Positions 44,247-56,600 of a stretch of DNA of 64,000 nt are shown in pieces. Under the pieces are notes generated by a model. That model saw only the letters and a list, made by a program, of their open reading frames with translations. It was not told the DNA's origin and did no database searches. The stretch comes from Pleurostoma richardsiae. Lineage: Eukaryota; Ascomycota; Sordariomycetes; Calosphaeriales; Pleurostomataceae. The stretch covers positions 1 to 64,000 of the forward strand of contig JANBVO010000053.1 in the NCBI GenBank assembly GCA_030052745.1. The letters are read 5' to 3'. Every line of letters starts with the position of its first letter. The first letter of the stretch is position 1. Position numbers and translations under genes: made by a program.

Positions 44247-46121
44247 AATGGTTGACGCTCTACCACATAGGTAATTCCTACCGGCACCGGGTTGCAGGAT
44301 ACGGCCACTGCCGCGGCTTTTATGCTTATGCCAACATTCATCAAGCGGCAATATCTCTAAGTGGTCTACCGTAACATCATATCACACAGATGACCTCCAC
44401 CGCCCGGAACAACCCAAGGCTCTCTTCCAAGACTTCCTAGCAGAGTCTTGATTCGGGCCTTTTGGACCACCGGCGAGGGGTTCCCTGATGAAAACATGAC
44501 CGGACTGCTCTCTTCACCGCCCGACAGTGGCAGAGAGCCACCCCAGACGGCTAGAGTGAGGGGAGCTGTGGGGAAGCGTGGGGAGTTATGGAGGGCTGGG
44601 GGGAGAGTAGCTCAGCCTTCTTGACAGCATCTCCAAGGCGTCACAACGCCACAGCTGGTTTTTCAGTGCCGGGCCGAATCCTCCATGCTATTGCTCGGAC
44701 TTGCCCCACTGCGTCTGTCAGATCCCAGAGGCCTCTATACTACGTCTCGGGAAACCTGGATGGCCCAAGAGCCGTTCCTCAAGCATCTCAGGAAGGTGAA
44801 AGGGAACAGAAGGGCACCCGACTGACCCTAAGTATGACGTCGGGAACAAGGCAAGTCGAGGTTCTTCTGTATGTCTCAATAGGCAAGGCCTAGTTAGAGT
44901 CTTCTCTGCGGGGAATTTCCAGTGTGCTGGGACAGTCTGTTCGGCAGAAGGCAAACCCGGGACTCGGCTCGGTTGCATGATTCCGGACACCACGTGAGTC
45001 TACCATCTCAGCCATGCTGCATGCTCCGTCCCGGCCGGAGCCTACCCACCTCGAGTGCTCTCATATTCTTATTCATGATATGCGTCGGGAGTGCCAAATT
45101 CATAAGCCTACTAATTCATCTACAGTAGCTCCGCGTCCGGCTGTCGTCAGGCTTCTCGAGTCGGCCCTATGTCAACATGTTCAATATGGTCCGCTTGGCT
45201 TGGCAGACCACAACCGGCAGACATCCGCCGAGCATGGTTCGGCTTGGGGCCGCTGGTGGTGAAGTTTGTCTCCTTCCGGTAATTTTTTACCGAGGGATCA
45301 TCACTTCATACTAGACTCTCGACTGCTCGAAGGGTTGACCGGCGTCCTTGCGTTTGAGTAGTGCTGGGCTGATCTCAGGCCTCCGCTGCATTGTCTCACG
45401 GCTTCACCTACTTGACTACCTGGGCAGCCTCCTGCATCCTAACAGAGATCACCAGTCGCAAGAGAGCCTTTCCACCAGTCCCTCATATTCATCTATCTAG
45501 CATTTGTCGTGATGGCAACTCCAAAGGGGCTGCCTTTCGCGGGATGACCAGCAGTTGGTTACGCCTTGTTTTGTGCACCCGAAACTGTGGGTGGACGTAA
45601 TGGCAGCCCTTCCGGGAACGGTAACCCGCGATGCCTCCCTCACGAACAAAGAGCGCTTGTCACCGGAGGCTACCCACACGATCACTTACGGTCCACTTGC
45701 CGGCAGTTTCTTGACTTCCATGTAACTAGGAGATGCTTGAGACTACCAGAATTCGCTTCTATGTTGAGGCGTGGAGCGTCGCTCGAAACTCGGATGCATC
45801 TCATGACAGACAAAGAATATCTAATGGGAAGCCATGATATTTGAAAAGTCATGCTAACACAAAGGCTGAGAGATACGCCTGAGGTCTTTGACAGAACGCC
45901 TCTCATCATTCCTGGTAACAAAGGACCACAGAACGAAACCGTCATTGCCAGAACTGGCCGCTGGGATCATTCTCCTGAATCTTGATACTCAGACGAAGTG
46001 CAAGTAAATACTTGCGTTCTTCCTTCTATTGCTTGGATTATCAACATCCTTCAAGAGCAGGACTCCTAGGAGTAGTCTCGGGCAAATCATACACCACCAT
46101 ATCCATCACCACACCAGCACC
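44247..46121. other. Divergent promoter region
   Basis: 1.9 kb between the carboxylesterase (minus) and the pseudokinase (plus). Scattered frames of 60-100 residues show no domains. Confidence 0.5.
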
Positions 46122-47453
46122 ATGGACTTCCAAGAGCAGCAACAGAAGCTCAGCCCCGAGCAGCGGCGCGCCGCCTTCCTCGACGCCTCCCCGAAGCACG
46201 ACTACGAGATCTCCAAGAAGGTCGCCGACGGCTGCTACCTCGTCCGCCGCAAGGCCGACAACGCGCTCTTCCTGGGCGAGCCGGTCCTGGACGCCGGGTG
46301 GCGCGCGCGCGACGCCGACGGCACGCTGCGGCGCATGCTGCACCGCGGTGCCGGCGAGCCCGTCGCGGGCCTGCTCAACCACGAGAACCTCGTGTCCGTG
46401 GCCGCGCGAGTCGACGGCCTCGCCTTCGACGGCCAGGCCGGCGCGCAGGACGAGCACCTCCTGCTGTGGGACTTTTGCGACCGCGGCACGCTGCGCACGC
46501 TGGTCGCGGAGCCGCCCGTGCGGCCTACCGCGGCGGGCTTCCTCCCCGAGAGCCTGTGCTGGCACGTCGCGCTGAGCCTGCTCCGGGCGCTGGCGTGGCT
46601 GCACCAGGGCGTGCGCGAGCGGCTGCTCGCCGAGGGGGAGGAGGCGGTAGTGGTGGAGCTGGGGCCGCGCGAGCGGGAGGATGTCGCCGCCGAGGCGTAC
46701 GCCGCGGAGGATGACTGGCTGCCGGTGCTGCACCGGGAGCTGACGCCCCGGAACGTCTGGTTCCAGGCGCCGAGGGGCACGGAGACGTACGGGCTGTGCA
46801 AGCTGGGGAACTTCGGCAGCGCGGTCGTCGCCGGGCACGCGTCCGGGTCGGGCGCCGGGCGGATCGTGACGACGTGGCGGGGCGATCCGCCGCTGGAGAC
46901 GATGCGCCAGCGGATGGACATGGAGAAGACGGACCAACTGCCAAATGTGAGTGCACCTCCTTATCTGGAGCTACACTTCTATCGTCTCCCCACCCAGTAG
47001 AACACGCCGTCATCAATGTGTGACTAACACGGCGAGCAGGAGGAGCGCCCCTACACCGACGGTACCGAACTCTGGTGCCTCGGCCACATCCTGTACCTCA
47101 TGATGTCCGGGCGGTCGCTGATCCCCCTGCAGCCGCATGAGTGCAACCAGTGCCGCTGTCGACACATGAACACCAGCGGCGCGACGTGCAAGGAGCGGCA
47201 CGACGCGGACGCGGCGATGCTGCAGGCGGCCGTGGGATCGCTCAACGACTACACGCAGGGCCTACGCTCACTCACTGTCGCCCTGCTCATGGGGTACCAC
47301 AGGGACACGGTGTGGCGTGCCGACTACGCGCTGCGGATGGCCCGGGGGTGGTGTCGCCGGTGGAGGCGGACCACCTCAGCAGGCAAGATCTATGTCGATC
47401 TTGAGGACGACGAGAGGCTGCGAGCGAGGAATAGGGCTGCTGGGATTGCTTGA
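46122..47453 (+). CDS. Protein kinase-like protein, probably a pseudokinase
   Basis: Exons 46122..46946 and 47040..47453 give 412 residues; the ATG lies in ACCATGG context and the intron uses GTGAGT and GCAG at phase 0. The N-lobe starts YEISKKVADGCYLVRRKADN without a clear glycine loop or VAIK lysine. The hinge reads LLLWDFCDRGTLRTLV. The catalytic loop reads LHRELTPRNVWF (HRD changed to HRE, Lys changed to Thr), and the metal-binding DFG is NFG in CKLGNFGSA. A C-lobe tryptophan motif, DGTELWCLGHILYLMMSG, is kept. All three phosphotransfer residues are altered, so catalysis is unlikely. The pattern resembles expanded NEK-like degenerate kinases of filamentous fungi. Between helices there are Glu/Ala-rich insertions. 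Function unknown; it may be a scaffold or allosteric partner. Confidence 0.75.
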
Positions 47454-49345
47454 GACGCGATGGGAGATCGCCTGGAGTTATTGGGGATTTCTGCTCTTCG
47501 TTGACAAGATTAGGATCCGGCTGTTAGTTACCCTGACGCATGGGAACTCTCCATGGGAGTTTTTTGTTGTCTTCATACTGGACTTAGGCAAAGAGCGTCC
47601 CTGGTTTCGTCGAGTGAGGCAACTGATCGTGCACATTGCAAAGCAGAGCAGTGGATGGGTGGAATGCTCAATAGCCCTGGGTTGGCGGTGGTCTCCGGGC
47701 TAGTCACTATACAGTCTGCCACCTGCACGTAGGATTCGCTATGGTAGTATCTAAAGGGCTAGAAAAGAGTTCCGGTCATGTATAAGCTATGCTGATGTGT
47801 TTCTCTGAAGAGTTGTTGGACCGTTTGAGGAGTCGTGTCATCAACCGAACCGCCTTAAAACTCCGAGAGGAATCCCTAGTGGGCACGAGGCATTGTGACC
47901 ATATGATCAAGATCCGCACTTGAGAGCTCGCTGCCCTGATTACTCCTCGCATGAACCGTTAACCAGGGCAGTTCGAGGCTGAAGTGAGGCACATGCTCGT
48001 CTGCCTGTAAGCACAGGAACAAACCTACTTTGCCTCATCCGTCAAGTACTTTCCGGAGCAGTAAGAGCCAAGAGCGCTAGGAAGAAGCTATGTCTCCTCT
48101 TTGCATATTCCTGATAAAATCTTCTATCTAAGGGCAGCTGAGTTCGAGTGTCTTTCGTTCACTGGTGAGTTTACCCTAACAGGAAACCAGATACGTGTCG
48201 GGTCTCGAGGTGGTTGCTGACTGAGTTGCGTCTTCGACTCCGGCCGGACCGAAACTCTCCCTCTCCAGCGACAGACATGCCGACGTGCGTATCACACAGC
48301 CGTGGACAACTTACACCGAAATCCAGCTGGAAAATAGGCGTATCATCTCATGGATATGCTGAAGTGTCGCTGAACCAGTTGCCCTCTCTGCCACACCATA
48401 TTCCAAAATAGGTGCTCTCGCTGTGGGCCCTATAGCGCAGGTAGAGCAACTGCAAGTCGCAGAGTGACTGCAGTACTACGATCGTGTCTGGTTGCGGTGA
48501 ACGCACAGTTTCGTGCATGTTTCAGGGCACTTCAGTCTCGTCGGGATCGACGGGAAACGTCAGCACAGGGCGGAAAGGTTCCGATCCACGCAGCCGTAGG
48601 AGGGCAAAATGCGGTGAGCGGACGGTGTAGTGTAGCTCTCTCGAGCAGCTGCTGAAATATACTAAGAAGATGGATGATGAATGATACACGTGGGTGCAGA
48701 TAGCGTCACTCGCAGAGGGATCTAGAGCGTCATGGACTTAGAGACAGCCTCGGCTAGCGCAGTAGTGTGGATGTTACCGAAACGCATGATGCCCTCCAGA
48801 GCTCTCGCGACGAAACTTGCCTACTCCGTAGAGTTACCCACCTAATTACCCGCCTCTGAGTACGAATGGCACAATCAGAAGTGACTGAGTAAGCTGTATA
48901 TAGAGCGTGTCACTCTCCCAGAATACATCATCAACGGGGAAAGAGACTGTGACAATAGCAACACTTTGATAAATTAAGCTGCGAAGGTACCATCTAGAAA
49001 GGACCCATCACAGCAACCTCCTTCGTAGAACCCCTGTCGCCTCCATCATTAAAAGCGACAAGGTAGACTCATACATAGCAGCATCTCTGCTCAAAAGTCT
49101 CCCCTTCCGTAAAATGTCTAAGCAGGCCAAGACAACAGGATGGATATTCTGGGCCCTCATAAACCCGGGAGGGGAAAAGCCAAAGCCCTTGCAAGATAGA
49201 GACGACTCAAAATCACGATGTTCCCTGTAGAACCGACCGAACCCGTTATCCGTTTCCCCGTTCCAGACGCCGTTGCTCATTTGACTCCTGGCCACGCCGA
49301 TAAGACCCTTTCCATTCTATGACACGAACCGCTCCCTGGCTCTAT
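47454..49345. other. Intergenic stretch between convergent genes
   Basis: 1.9 kb with no supported gene. It includes a TACTCCGTA 9-mer at 48822 and a weak tRNA-like segment at about 48424 that I rejected. Confidence 0.5.
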
Positions 49346-51112
49346 TCACTTCTTCGCCACCGCCGCCGCCGCCGCCGTCTTCGGCGCAGGAGCGACAGCA
49401 GGAGCCGCTGACTCCCGCACGGTGAAGACATGCCGGCTCGCGAAGCCCTCCTCGGTCGAGACGTCGACCTTCTGGCCCGGTGGCACCATCTCGTGGCGCA
49501 GGTCCCAGCCCAGCCGGCGGCACAGCTCGGCGACGACGACGTCGCAGTCGCCCAGCAGGTCGATGTCGAAGTTGACGTGGCTGACGGGCGTGCGGGAGAT
49601 GTAGATCTGCGGTATGTGCGGCGGCAGGTAGGGCACGACCTCGGACACGGGCGCGACCTTGAGCGAGGTGCCGATGACGATGACCAGGTCGACGAGGTCG
49701 CGGTCGTGCTGCGTCAGCCGGCGCGAGAACTCGTCCGGCAGCGACTCGCCGAAGAAGGTGATGTCCGGCTTCATGATGCCGCCGCGCGAGGGCATGTCGT
49801 ACTCGGAGTCGGACGCGCTATCGTTGTCCCCGGGCCGGCGCCTCACCTTCTTCTCCGTGCCGTCGCGGATGATCTTGCGCTTGCGGCTGTTGGTGGTCGG
49901 GCGGCGCGGGGCGGCGCACGAGGGGCAGCGCGGGATGCGGCCCATCTTGATGTCCGGGAAGATGTCCTCGCCGGGGACCTTGTAGCCGCACGTTATGCAG
50001 CTGGCAGTGGCGAAGGAGCCGTGGCACTGGACGAGCTTCTCGGGGTCAATACCCGCCTTCGCCTCGAGATTATCGATGTTTTGCGAGTAGTTGGTGAGCA
50101 GCTTGCCCCTCTGTTGCAGCATGGCGATGAAGGCATGGGTCGGCGAGAACTTGCCGGTGGAGGGCATGATGTCTCGGGCGACCGAGTAGAAGATGGTGGG
50201 ATCCTGGCGGAAGACTTCAATGTCGAACACCTCCTGCGGGTCGTTGAGCCCCAGATACTCAAGCTTCGAGTACAGACCCGTTCCCTTTGAGCGGAAGTCG
50301 GGGATGCCGAGCGAGGTGGAGATGCCGGCGCCCGTCAGGACGATGATGTTCTTTGACTTCTGGAGCAGCTCGACGGCGTCGTCGAGCGAGTTGTACTTGA
50401 CGAGCTTGGCGCGCTTGGAGAGCTCGCGGCTCAGAGCCAGGCTGAGCAGACTGTAGTAGGCATCGTCTTCCTCGCCCTCGAGGAATGCGGGAGGGCGGAT
50501 GCCGAATGCCGTGAGCAGCTTTTTTGCCGTAATGACGCCAGCATCCACGGTGCGCTTGCAAAACTCCTCAGGGCCGATGGCCCGCAGCTGTTGGCGGAAG
50601 GCCACCGCCTCGTCTGGCGTGCAGGCATTGATGTCTACCACAACAGTCAGTCAAACTGTCTCTCGCCGACACGGGACAAACAAACAAAAAGGAGCTTGGG
50701 AAGAATGACTCAGGAAATCGAAAATAGAAAACAGAATAACGTGAAAATGATAATGACGATACAAGTTGCAGCTGATCCTGACAAAAAGACGCAACGGTGA
50801 AAAGACTCGGAATTTTCAGGCCTTCGCCGCAACTCCGGTGGCACCACTTGTCACTTGTCACTCACCATCAGTGAAGAATTTGTCCTCAGCGAGGTCTTCG
50901 AGGGCATCCTCAAAGAGCGACTCAGTCTCCCACGAGTCACCCAGGTCGTTGACGCGCTCTTCAAGCTCGTTGACCGTGCCGTGGACAACACCACGCTTTA
51001 TGTCGTTCTTGATGTCCTTCAACTGCTGCTTCTCATCGAAGTCAACCATCTCAGTGACCTGCGCGCTGGGCTTGCGCCCTGCGGTCTTGGGTCTGGGTGG
51101 CATCTCGGCCAT
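49346..51112 (-). CDS. Sir2-family NAD-dependent protein deacetylase
   Basis: Exons 50866..51112 and 49346..50634 give 511 residues; the 231-nt intron (GTGAGT, GGTAG) joins FFTDG to [16 protein letters not shown]-binding [15 protein letters not shown] starts near residue 184. [10 protein letters not shown] follows, with catalytic His287 in VQCHGSF. The zinc ribbon uses Cys295/298 (SCITCGY) and Cys319/322 (CPSCAAP), with a 40-residue basic/acidic insert after it ([19 protein letters not shown]). FFGESLP and [17 protein letters not shown] complete the fold. The N-terminal extension and overall size match the class I Sir2/Hst1 group that deacetylates histones and supports silencing. The C-terminus ends in an Ala/Lys-rich tail. 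Nuclear location is likely from the Lys/Arg insert. Its exact paralogue identity cannot be fixed here. Confidence 0.95.
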
Positions 51113-53671
51113 GCGGCGACAAAGATGGGGGTGGATATTTAGAGAAACTTGAAGGCTTGGAGGCTTGGGAGGTTGAGATGGTTGGAGCGGTGATGCTGGC
51201 TGCGGTGATGGTAGTGTTGATGGTTTGGGGGTGGTGGTTGTTAGTGTGGTGGCAGTAGTGGTGACGACAGAAAGCAGCGGGTGCTACAGAGGAATGGGTG
51301 CAGTCCCAGGTTTGCAGGCGAAACTCGGGAATTGACAGATTGCCTGATACCAAAAAGGTGGGTGATGATCTTATTGTTGACAGGGCGGGAATGGAAAGTG
51401 ATGAGCGTGGGCGTGCGAGGTTGCGGAAGAGGCGAGTGCAGCCAGGCAGTGTGGAGAGGCGCTGCTTCAGGCGGGAACAACAGAGTGCACCCGCTGTTTG
51501 CGCGGTGGGCGGCGAGTTGACGAAGAGGGCGAGAACAGGCGGGTGCGCGTGTATACACGTCCTTCGTGTCTTGCAGACAACACCAGGATGAACTGGGCGA
51601 GAGTGACCTTGAGCCCCGAGGCCTGGCGACAAGACAGGCGACTGCGACTCAGTCGATGCGGTAGTGGACCCGCGCGATGTGAGCAGCAAGTACAGCGACA
51701 GCCAGCCAGCCAGTCGGTCCCCTTTTCCCTTTTTTCCCCCCAAAGAGGCGGGAGCACGGCACAACAGTAGAACAGGCAAGTCTCTTGGGGTATCAGAGAA
51801 CAACAATTCAGGCGAGGCCAAAAGAGAAAAAGAATGCAGGCGGCGAGAGAATGTTATGGTTGCCGACGGTGAAGTGCGCTTTTCACCGAGTGCTGCACTT
51901 TGCGAGTTGAAGAAAGAGAGAGAAGGTTATGGTTTCGTAGTCGAAAACGTTTGAAACTTATGGCGCGCTTCCGCTTCCCCCTTGGGTGGTGGTGGCACTT
52001 TTTTTTTTCCTCTTGGGTCTCGTCCAACAGTCTTTCAGTCTTTCACTCACGCACTCACGCACTCCCACACTCACGCGGCGCCGGCAAGCCCAGCCCAGTC
52101 CAGCCGAGTGTGCCAGATAAGTAACAACAACAACAATAAGCGAGAGAGAGAAAAGAGTCGTTAGTAACATGACTGAATGACGGCCACACTCTCCATGCAT
52201 CTATCTTGTCATCTTTGCATATCTATGTATCTAGCATCTACGCTATACATATCCGTGTCTACCAGATGCCATCTATCTCTCTTCCTAATGGTATTTGACT
52301 CGGTCTGGTTTCTCCTGCATCAGTTCGTATCTGATGAGTGCACCAGACCGACGGTATGGTATGCCAAGGTGGCCTAGCAAGACATCCGCAGATACTGAGA
52401 TAACACAGACAAGGACGGAAAAAGAGTGTGAACAAACAGATTCCGAGGCGAAGCCGTTCTCTCCCGTTTTTAGCCTTCTTTCCACCCAAAGGCTTTATCG
52501 CCCTCCCCCGAGTGTTGGAGTCGTCTTAAAGTTTCTTCCCTCTCTCCCCTTCCGTTTCCATCTTCCTTCCTCTTCCCCGTCTCTCTGCCTCTTTTGACAT
52601 CATCCATCATCCCGGTCTCAATGTCCATCCGTAGTCAATAGGTAGGCAGACACTCAATTGCTGCCTGCACTACTGACTCCTTTCAACCTGGGATTACGTG
52701 TACAGGTAACAACAGGTAGGACATGATTGTGCCTAGACACCCGCATGCCAGGTCTCGTGACAGTTTGTGCTCGACAGTGTTGACGCCCTTCACCCGTGCT
52801 CGTGGGGCCCGTGATTCCGGCAGTGGCGGCGGTACACCCGGCTACGTTGGTTCTCGATCGGCGGCAGGTCCGGGCCAACATCTGGCTCTCTCTCGTAATC
52901 GGTGATAAACAATTCGCTAGTTTCCTATTGTCATGTGAATAGTAGTGATTTGACCTCCCCTTTCACCGACTCTTCACCCTTACCTGTCAAGGTACCTAGG
53001 GGGAAGTTCACCGGGTGGCTCCCCCATGTGCGCCGCTCATTAGAACCTACCTAGGGAGGCACCTCTAGCAGAGCTTCAGTCTTATCAGCCACTAGTCTCG
53101 TCCATGCAGGCTAGCGATGTTGACTTCATCTACCTCGAGGCCGTCAATCTGCTGCTTGTCGTCTCTTAAGTGACCCGGTAAGTGTAGTGACAGATGGATA
53201 GATAGCCACTTGTTGTACCAGGGCAACCGAGACAGCATCACCGAACGAGCCATTTATGCAACACACACAAACACACGCACGCCTCTTCAGGCCAAAGTAT
53301 TAACAGTACTGGTAATCTCTGCTCGATGAGGTCACTACTCTATGACTATGAATAAAACAACATGCCTTTTTTGTTCTTTCTCCCGGCCCTGGACCGCAGC
53401 TGTATCTTCCGAGCAGGGCGGGGCCTCTGTCGAGAAAACGCCAAAACTCCTTGCCTATTTCTAGAGTTTGTCAAGAGAAAAAAAAAGCCGAGCATCTCAA
53501 GCGTGCTCTCCCCTCCCTCTAAAACCCCTGTGTGTTGCAGGCCCGCGGCTCTCGGTGTGAGTGTACAATGCTCCGATAAGCCGGACTGGCCGTGCCGCCC
53601 AGGGAGGCCGGCGGCGAACGAGTGTGCAGAAACCTCTATGTACTTCGGCGAAACGCAAAGGAAGAAAACAC
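51113..53671. other. Long upstream region of the sirtuin gene
   Basis: 2.56 kb without a supported gene, between the sirtuin start and the calcium ATPase stop (both minus strand). It is rich in AG/TC simple sequence (GAGAGAGAAAAG at about 52140, a T-run at about 52000, CACTCACGCA repeats at about 52045). The length suggests an extended promoter, a long 5' UTR with introns, or an undetected non-coding transcript. Confidence 0.45.
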
Positions 53672-56600
53672 CTAGGAAAGCGACTTGCGCGCCGCTGGTG
53701 GCTGTGGCACGCTCAACCGCGGGACGTCCGAGGAGCTGCCCTCAGTCATCTCCTGCGGCTCGTCGTGGATGACATGCGCGCCGGCGACACCCGACGAGGC
53801 GTCTTGAGCTCCGCTGTCATCTCGTGTCACCAGAGGTGACGACTGGCGCGGGAATTCCCGCTCCGAGCCAGTGCGGTCTATAGGCGACCAGCCAGCGCCA
53901 ACGCTGCCAGCAATGATACCCGCCATGACCGTGGTCGCACCAAGGGCCGAGTTGGATCTCGACCGCATCGACCTCGATCGCTTTCTCGAATCAGGAGTGC
54001 CAACCGAGCCGAAGCTGTTCTCCCTAGTTGGAGTTTGCGGCATCTTGACAGAATTGGACCGAGAATGCTCCCGGGAGTGAGACGGGCTCCTGGACTTGGG
54101 AATGAACGTCTCGCGCGGGTGCGCAATGGCGAACTTCAAGTTGTTGATACGCCCTCCCTTCAACCGCTTCAGGAAGGCGAGCTCATCCCTGACATCGGCA
54201 AATGGCTCCGGATAATCTTTGAATCGTTCGTCGTCGTCCGAAATCATGACTCCCGGGGACTTCTTGGAGTGTGCTCTCCGCCTGATGCACTCGGGCACTA
54301 TCTTCACCACTAGCGAGTCCGGAACGAGGCGGATGATCATGCCGACAGGGATGGAGATGAAACCGAGGACTATGGCATAAGCCCACATGGCGGGAGTTTG
54401 TCCGTAGTCGGATATATTGAAGGGCTTTCCGCCGACCATCACAATCAATACCTGGCCGCCACACATAATGAGGTTGATGCCGATGAAGAACCAATTTTGC
54501 AACAGTCCCTCAAAGATATTGAAGCCGTTGTCCAGACGTCGATTACTGTGACCACGTTAGTTTTCATTGCTCAGTGGCGAACAACAGAATTCCGCGCTGC
54601 ACTTACTTCCACTGGTTGAAGATTTGCATCCAGACGAAGGTGTTGAACACCAGAGTCTGGATCTCGGAATCATGGACGACTGGATCATAAGCCGGCAGGA
54701 CGCCAGGGGCGCCGAAATAGATGAGAAAGGTGATGGCAAGTTGGTAGATGGATTGGCCGATGATCATCTTCCACATAGTGACCGAGATGATGGACGAGCC
54801 CCGGCGTTCGGGTTTGCGCTTCAAGACGCTCTCTTGCGGAGGATCCGTGGCCAGCGCCAGTGCAGCCAGAGTGTCCATGATGAGGTTAACCCACAGCAAT
54901 TGCACTGCGGTTAGCACACTGGATTCGGACGAGCTCGAGACGGCGGAAACGAAGGTTAGCACGACAGCCGTGACGTTGACGGTGAGCTGGAATTGCAAGA
55001 AGCGTTTGACGGCATCGTTGACGGCACGACCCCACTTCAAAGCCTTCACGATAGAAGCGAAGTTATCATCCATGAGGATGATAGCGGACGCTTCCTTGGC
55101 AACTTCGGTGCCGGCAATGCCCATCGAGAAGCCGACGTCAGCCAGCTTCAGAGCCGGGGCGTCATTTGTTCCATCTCCGGTAACGGCAACAGTCTCCCCC
55201 TTGTTCTTCAGAAGGCCAACAAGAATACGCTTGTCCTCCGGGCTTGACCGCGCCAAGACATGCAACCGGGGTAGGAGCTCTTCTTGCTGGGAGGTGTGCA
55301 AATTACGGAACTCTGGGCCTTCCATAACGATACTGTCAGGCTGAAGAATGCCACAGTCCTCGGCAATGGCCTTTGCCGTAAGTTTGTTGTCACCGGTGAC
55401 CATACGGACGACGACACCGGCACCTTGGCACTGCCGCACAGCCTCTCGAACGCCTTCACGGAGCGGGTCCTTGATGCCGACCAAGCCGACGAAGACCATG
55501 TTCTTGAAGATGTCCTCAAAGACAACCTCGTCGCGCTCGCCGTCAGCGCGGCGAGCTCGCAAGGGGGGCCATCGGTCGAAGTCACGATAGATGATGCCAA
55601 TAGTTCGCAGTGACTGGGTGGCGTAGTTCTCGATAAGACCAGTTATTGTCTCCCGGTTCTCATCGGTCAGAGGAGCAGGTGCAATACCCTTCGAAGGATC
55701 GCGTATGATTTGCGTACACTTCGCCAGAACGATCTCGGAAGCACCTTTGACGTAGAGCCGCGCCTTGCCGTTGGGGAGCTGGACAACGATGCCCATGCAT
55801 TTTCGTCCAGAATCGAAGGGAATGAGCTGCAGGATCTTGGCGTTCGATCGTTCCTCGCTGACAGGGCCCATTGCAAGGTGCTCCTGGGCGAAGATAAGGA
55901 GAGCAGTTTCCGTCTTTGAGCCGATAAACGTCATCCTGCCATCAATTTCACCCTCAAATGCAGTCGAATTGAGCGAGATAGACTTCAAGAGCAGCTCGCG
56001 TGTTTCGGGACTGAGCATCTTGACAAGCTCAGCAGCGCTGATATCCCCATTCTCAGGCGAAGCTGGAGTTTCGGGCGTCTCAGGATCTTGATCAGAATCA
56101 TCAGTGTGCTTGGTGCTGCCAAATCGGTGACTAGTTCCAATGGTACCAGCAACGATCTGCATCTTGTTCTGGGTGAGTGTGCCGGTCTTGTCTGAACAGA
56201 TAGTAGTAGCATTTCCCATGACCTCGCAAGCTTTAAGATGGCGAACTAGGTTGTTGTCCCTGAGCATTCGCGTAGTCGCAAATGCGAGTGCGAGCGTGAC
56301 AGCTAGAGGAAGACCCTCAGGAACGGCTACCACGATGATCGTGACAACGACAATGAAAATATTCAAGAACTGTTGACCCTTATCGGCTGGCGTGACGCTC
56401 TTAGGCTGGTTCGGCAGTCTCGCAAGGAACTCGATGAAAAGAACCAGGAAGAGAAGCAGACCGGCTGCACCTCCCAACTTCGCAATGTACTCGGCGATGA
56501 CGTTCAGCTTCGACTGCAGAGGTGTTATCTCTGGGTCATCGTTCAGAGACATCAGAGTCTTGCCGTAGCTAGAATAGACACCAGTGGACGTGACCAGAAA

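Noticed and set aside
48420-48500. tRNA-like segment (TATAGCGCAGGTAGAGCAAC)
   Set aside because: The D arm pairs poorly, the anticodon loop would be five bases and there is no T arm; at most it is a chance or decayed fragment.
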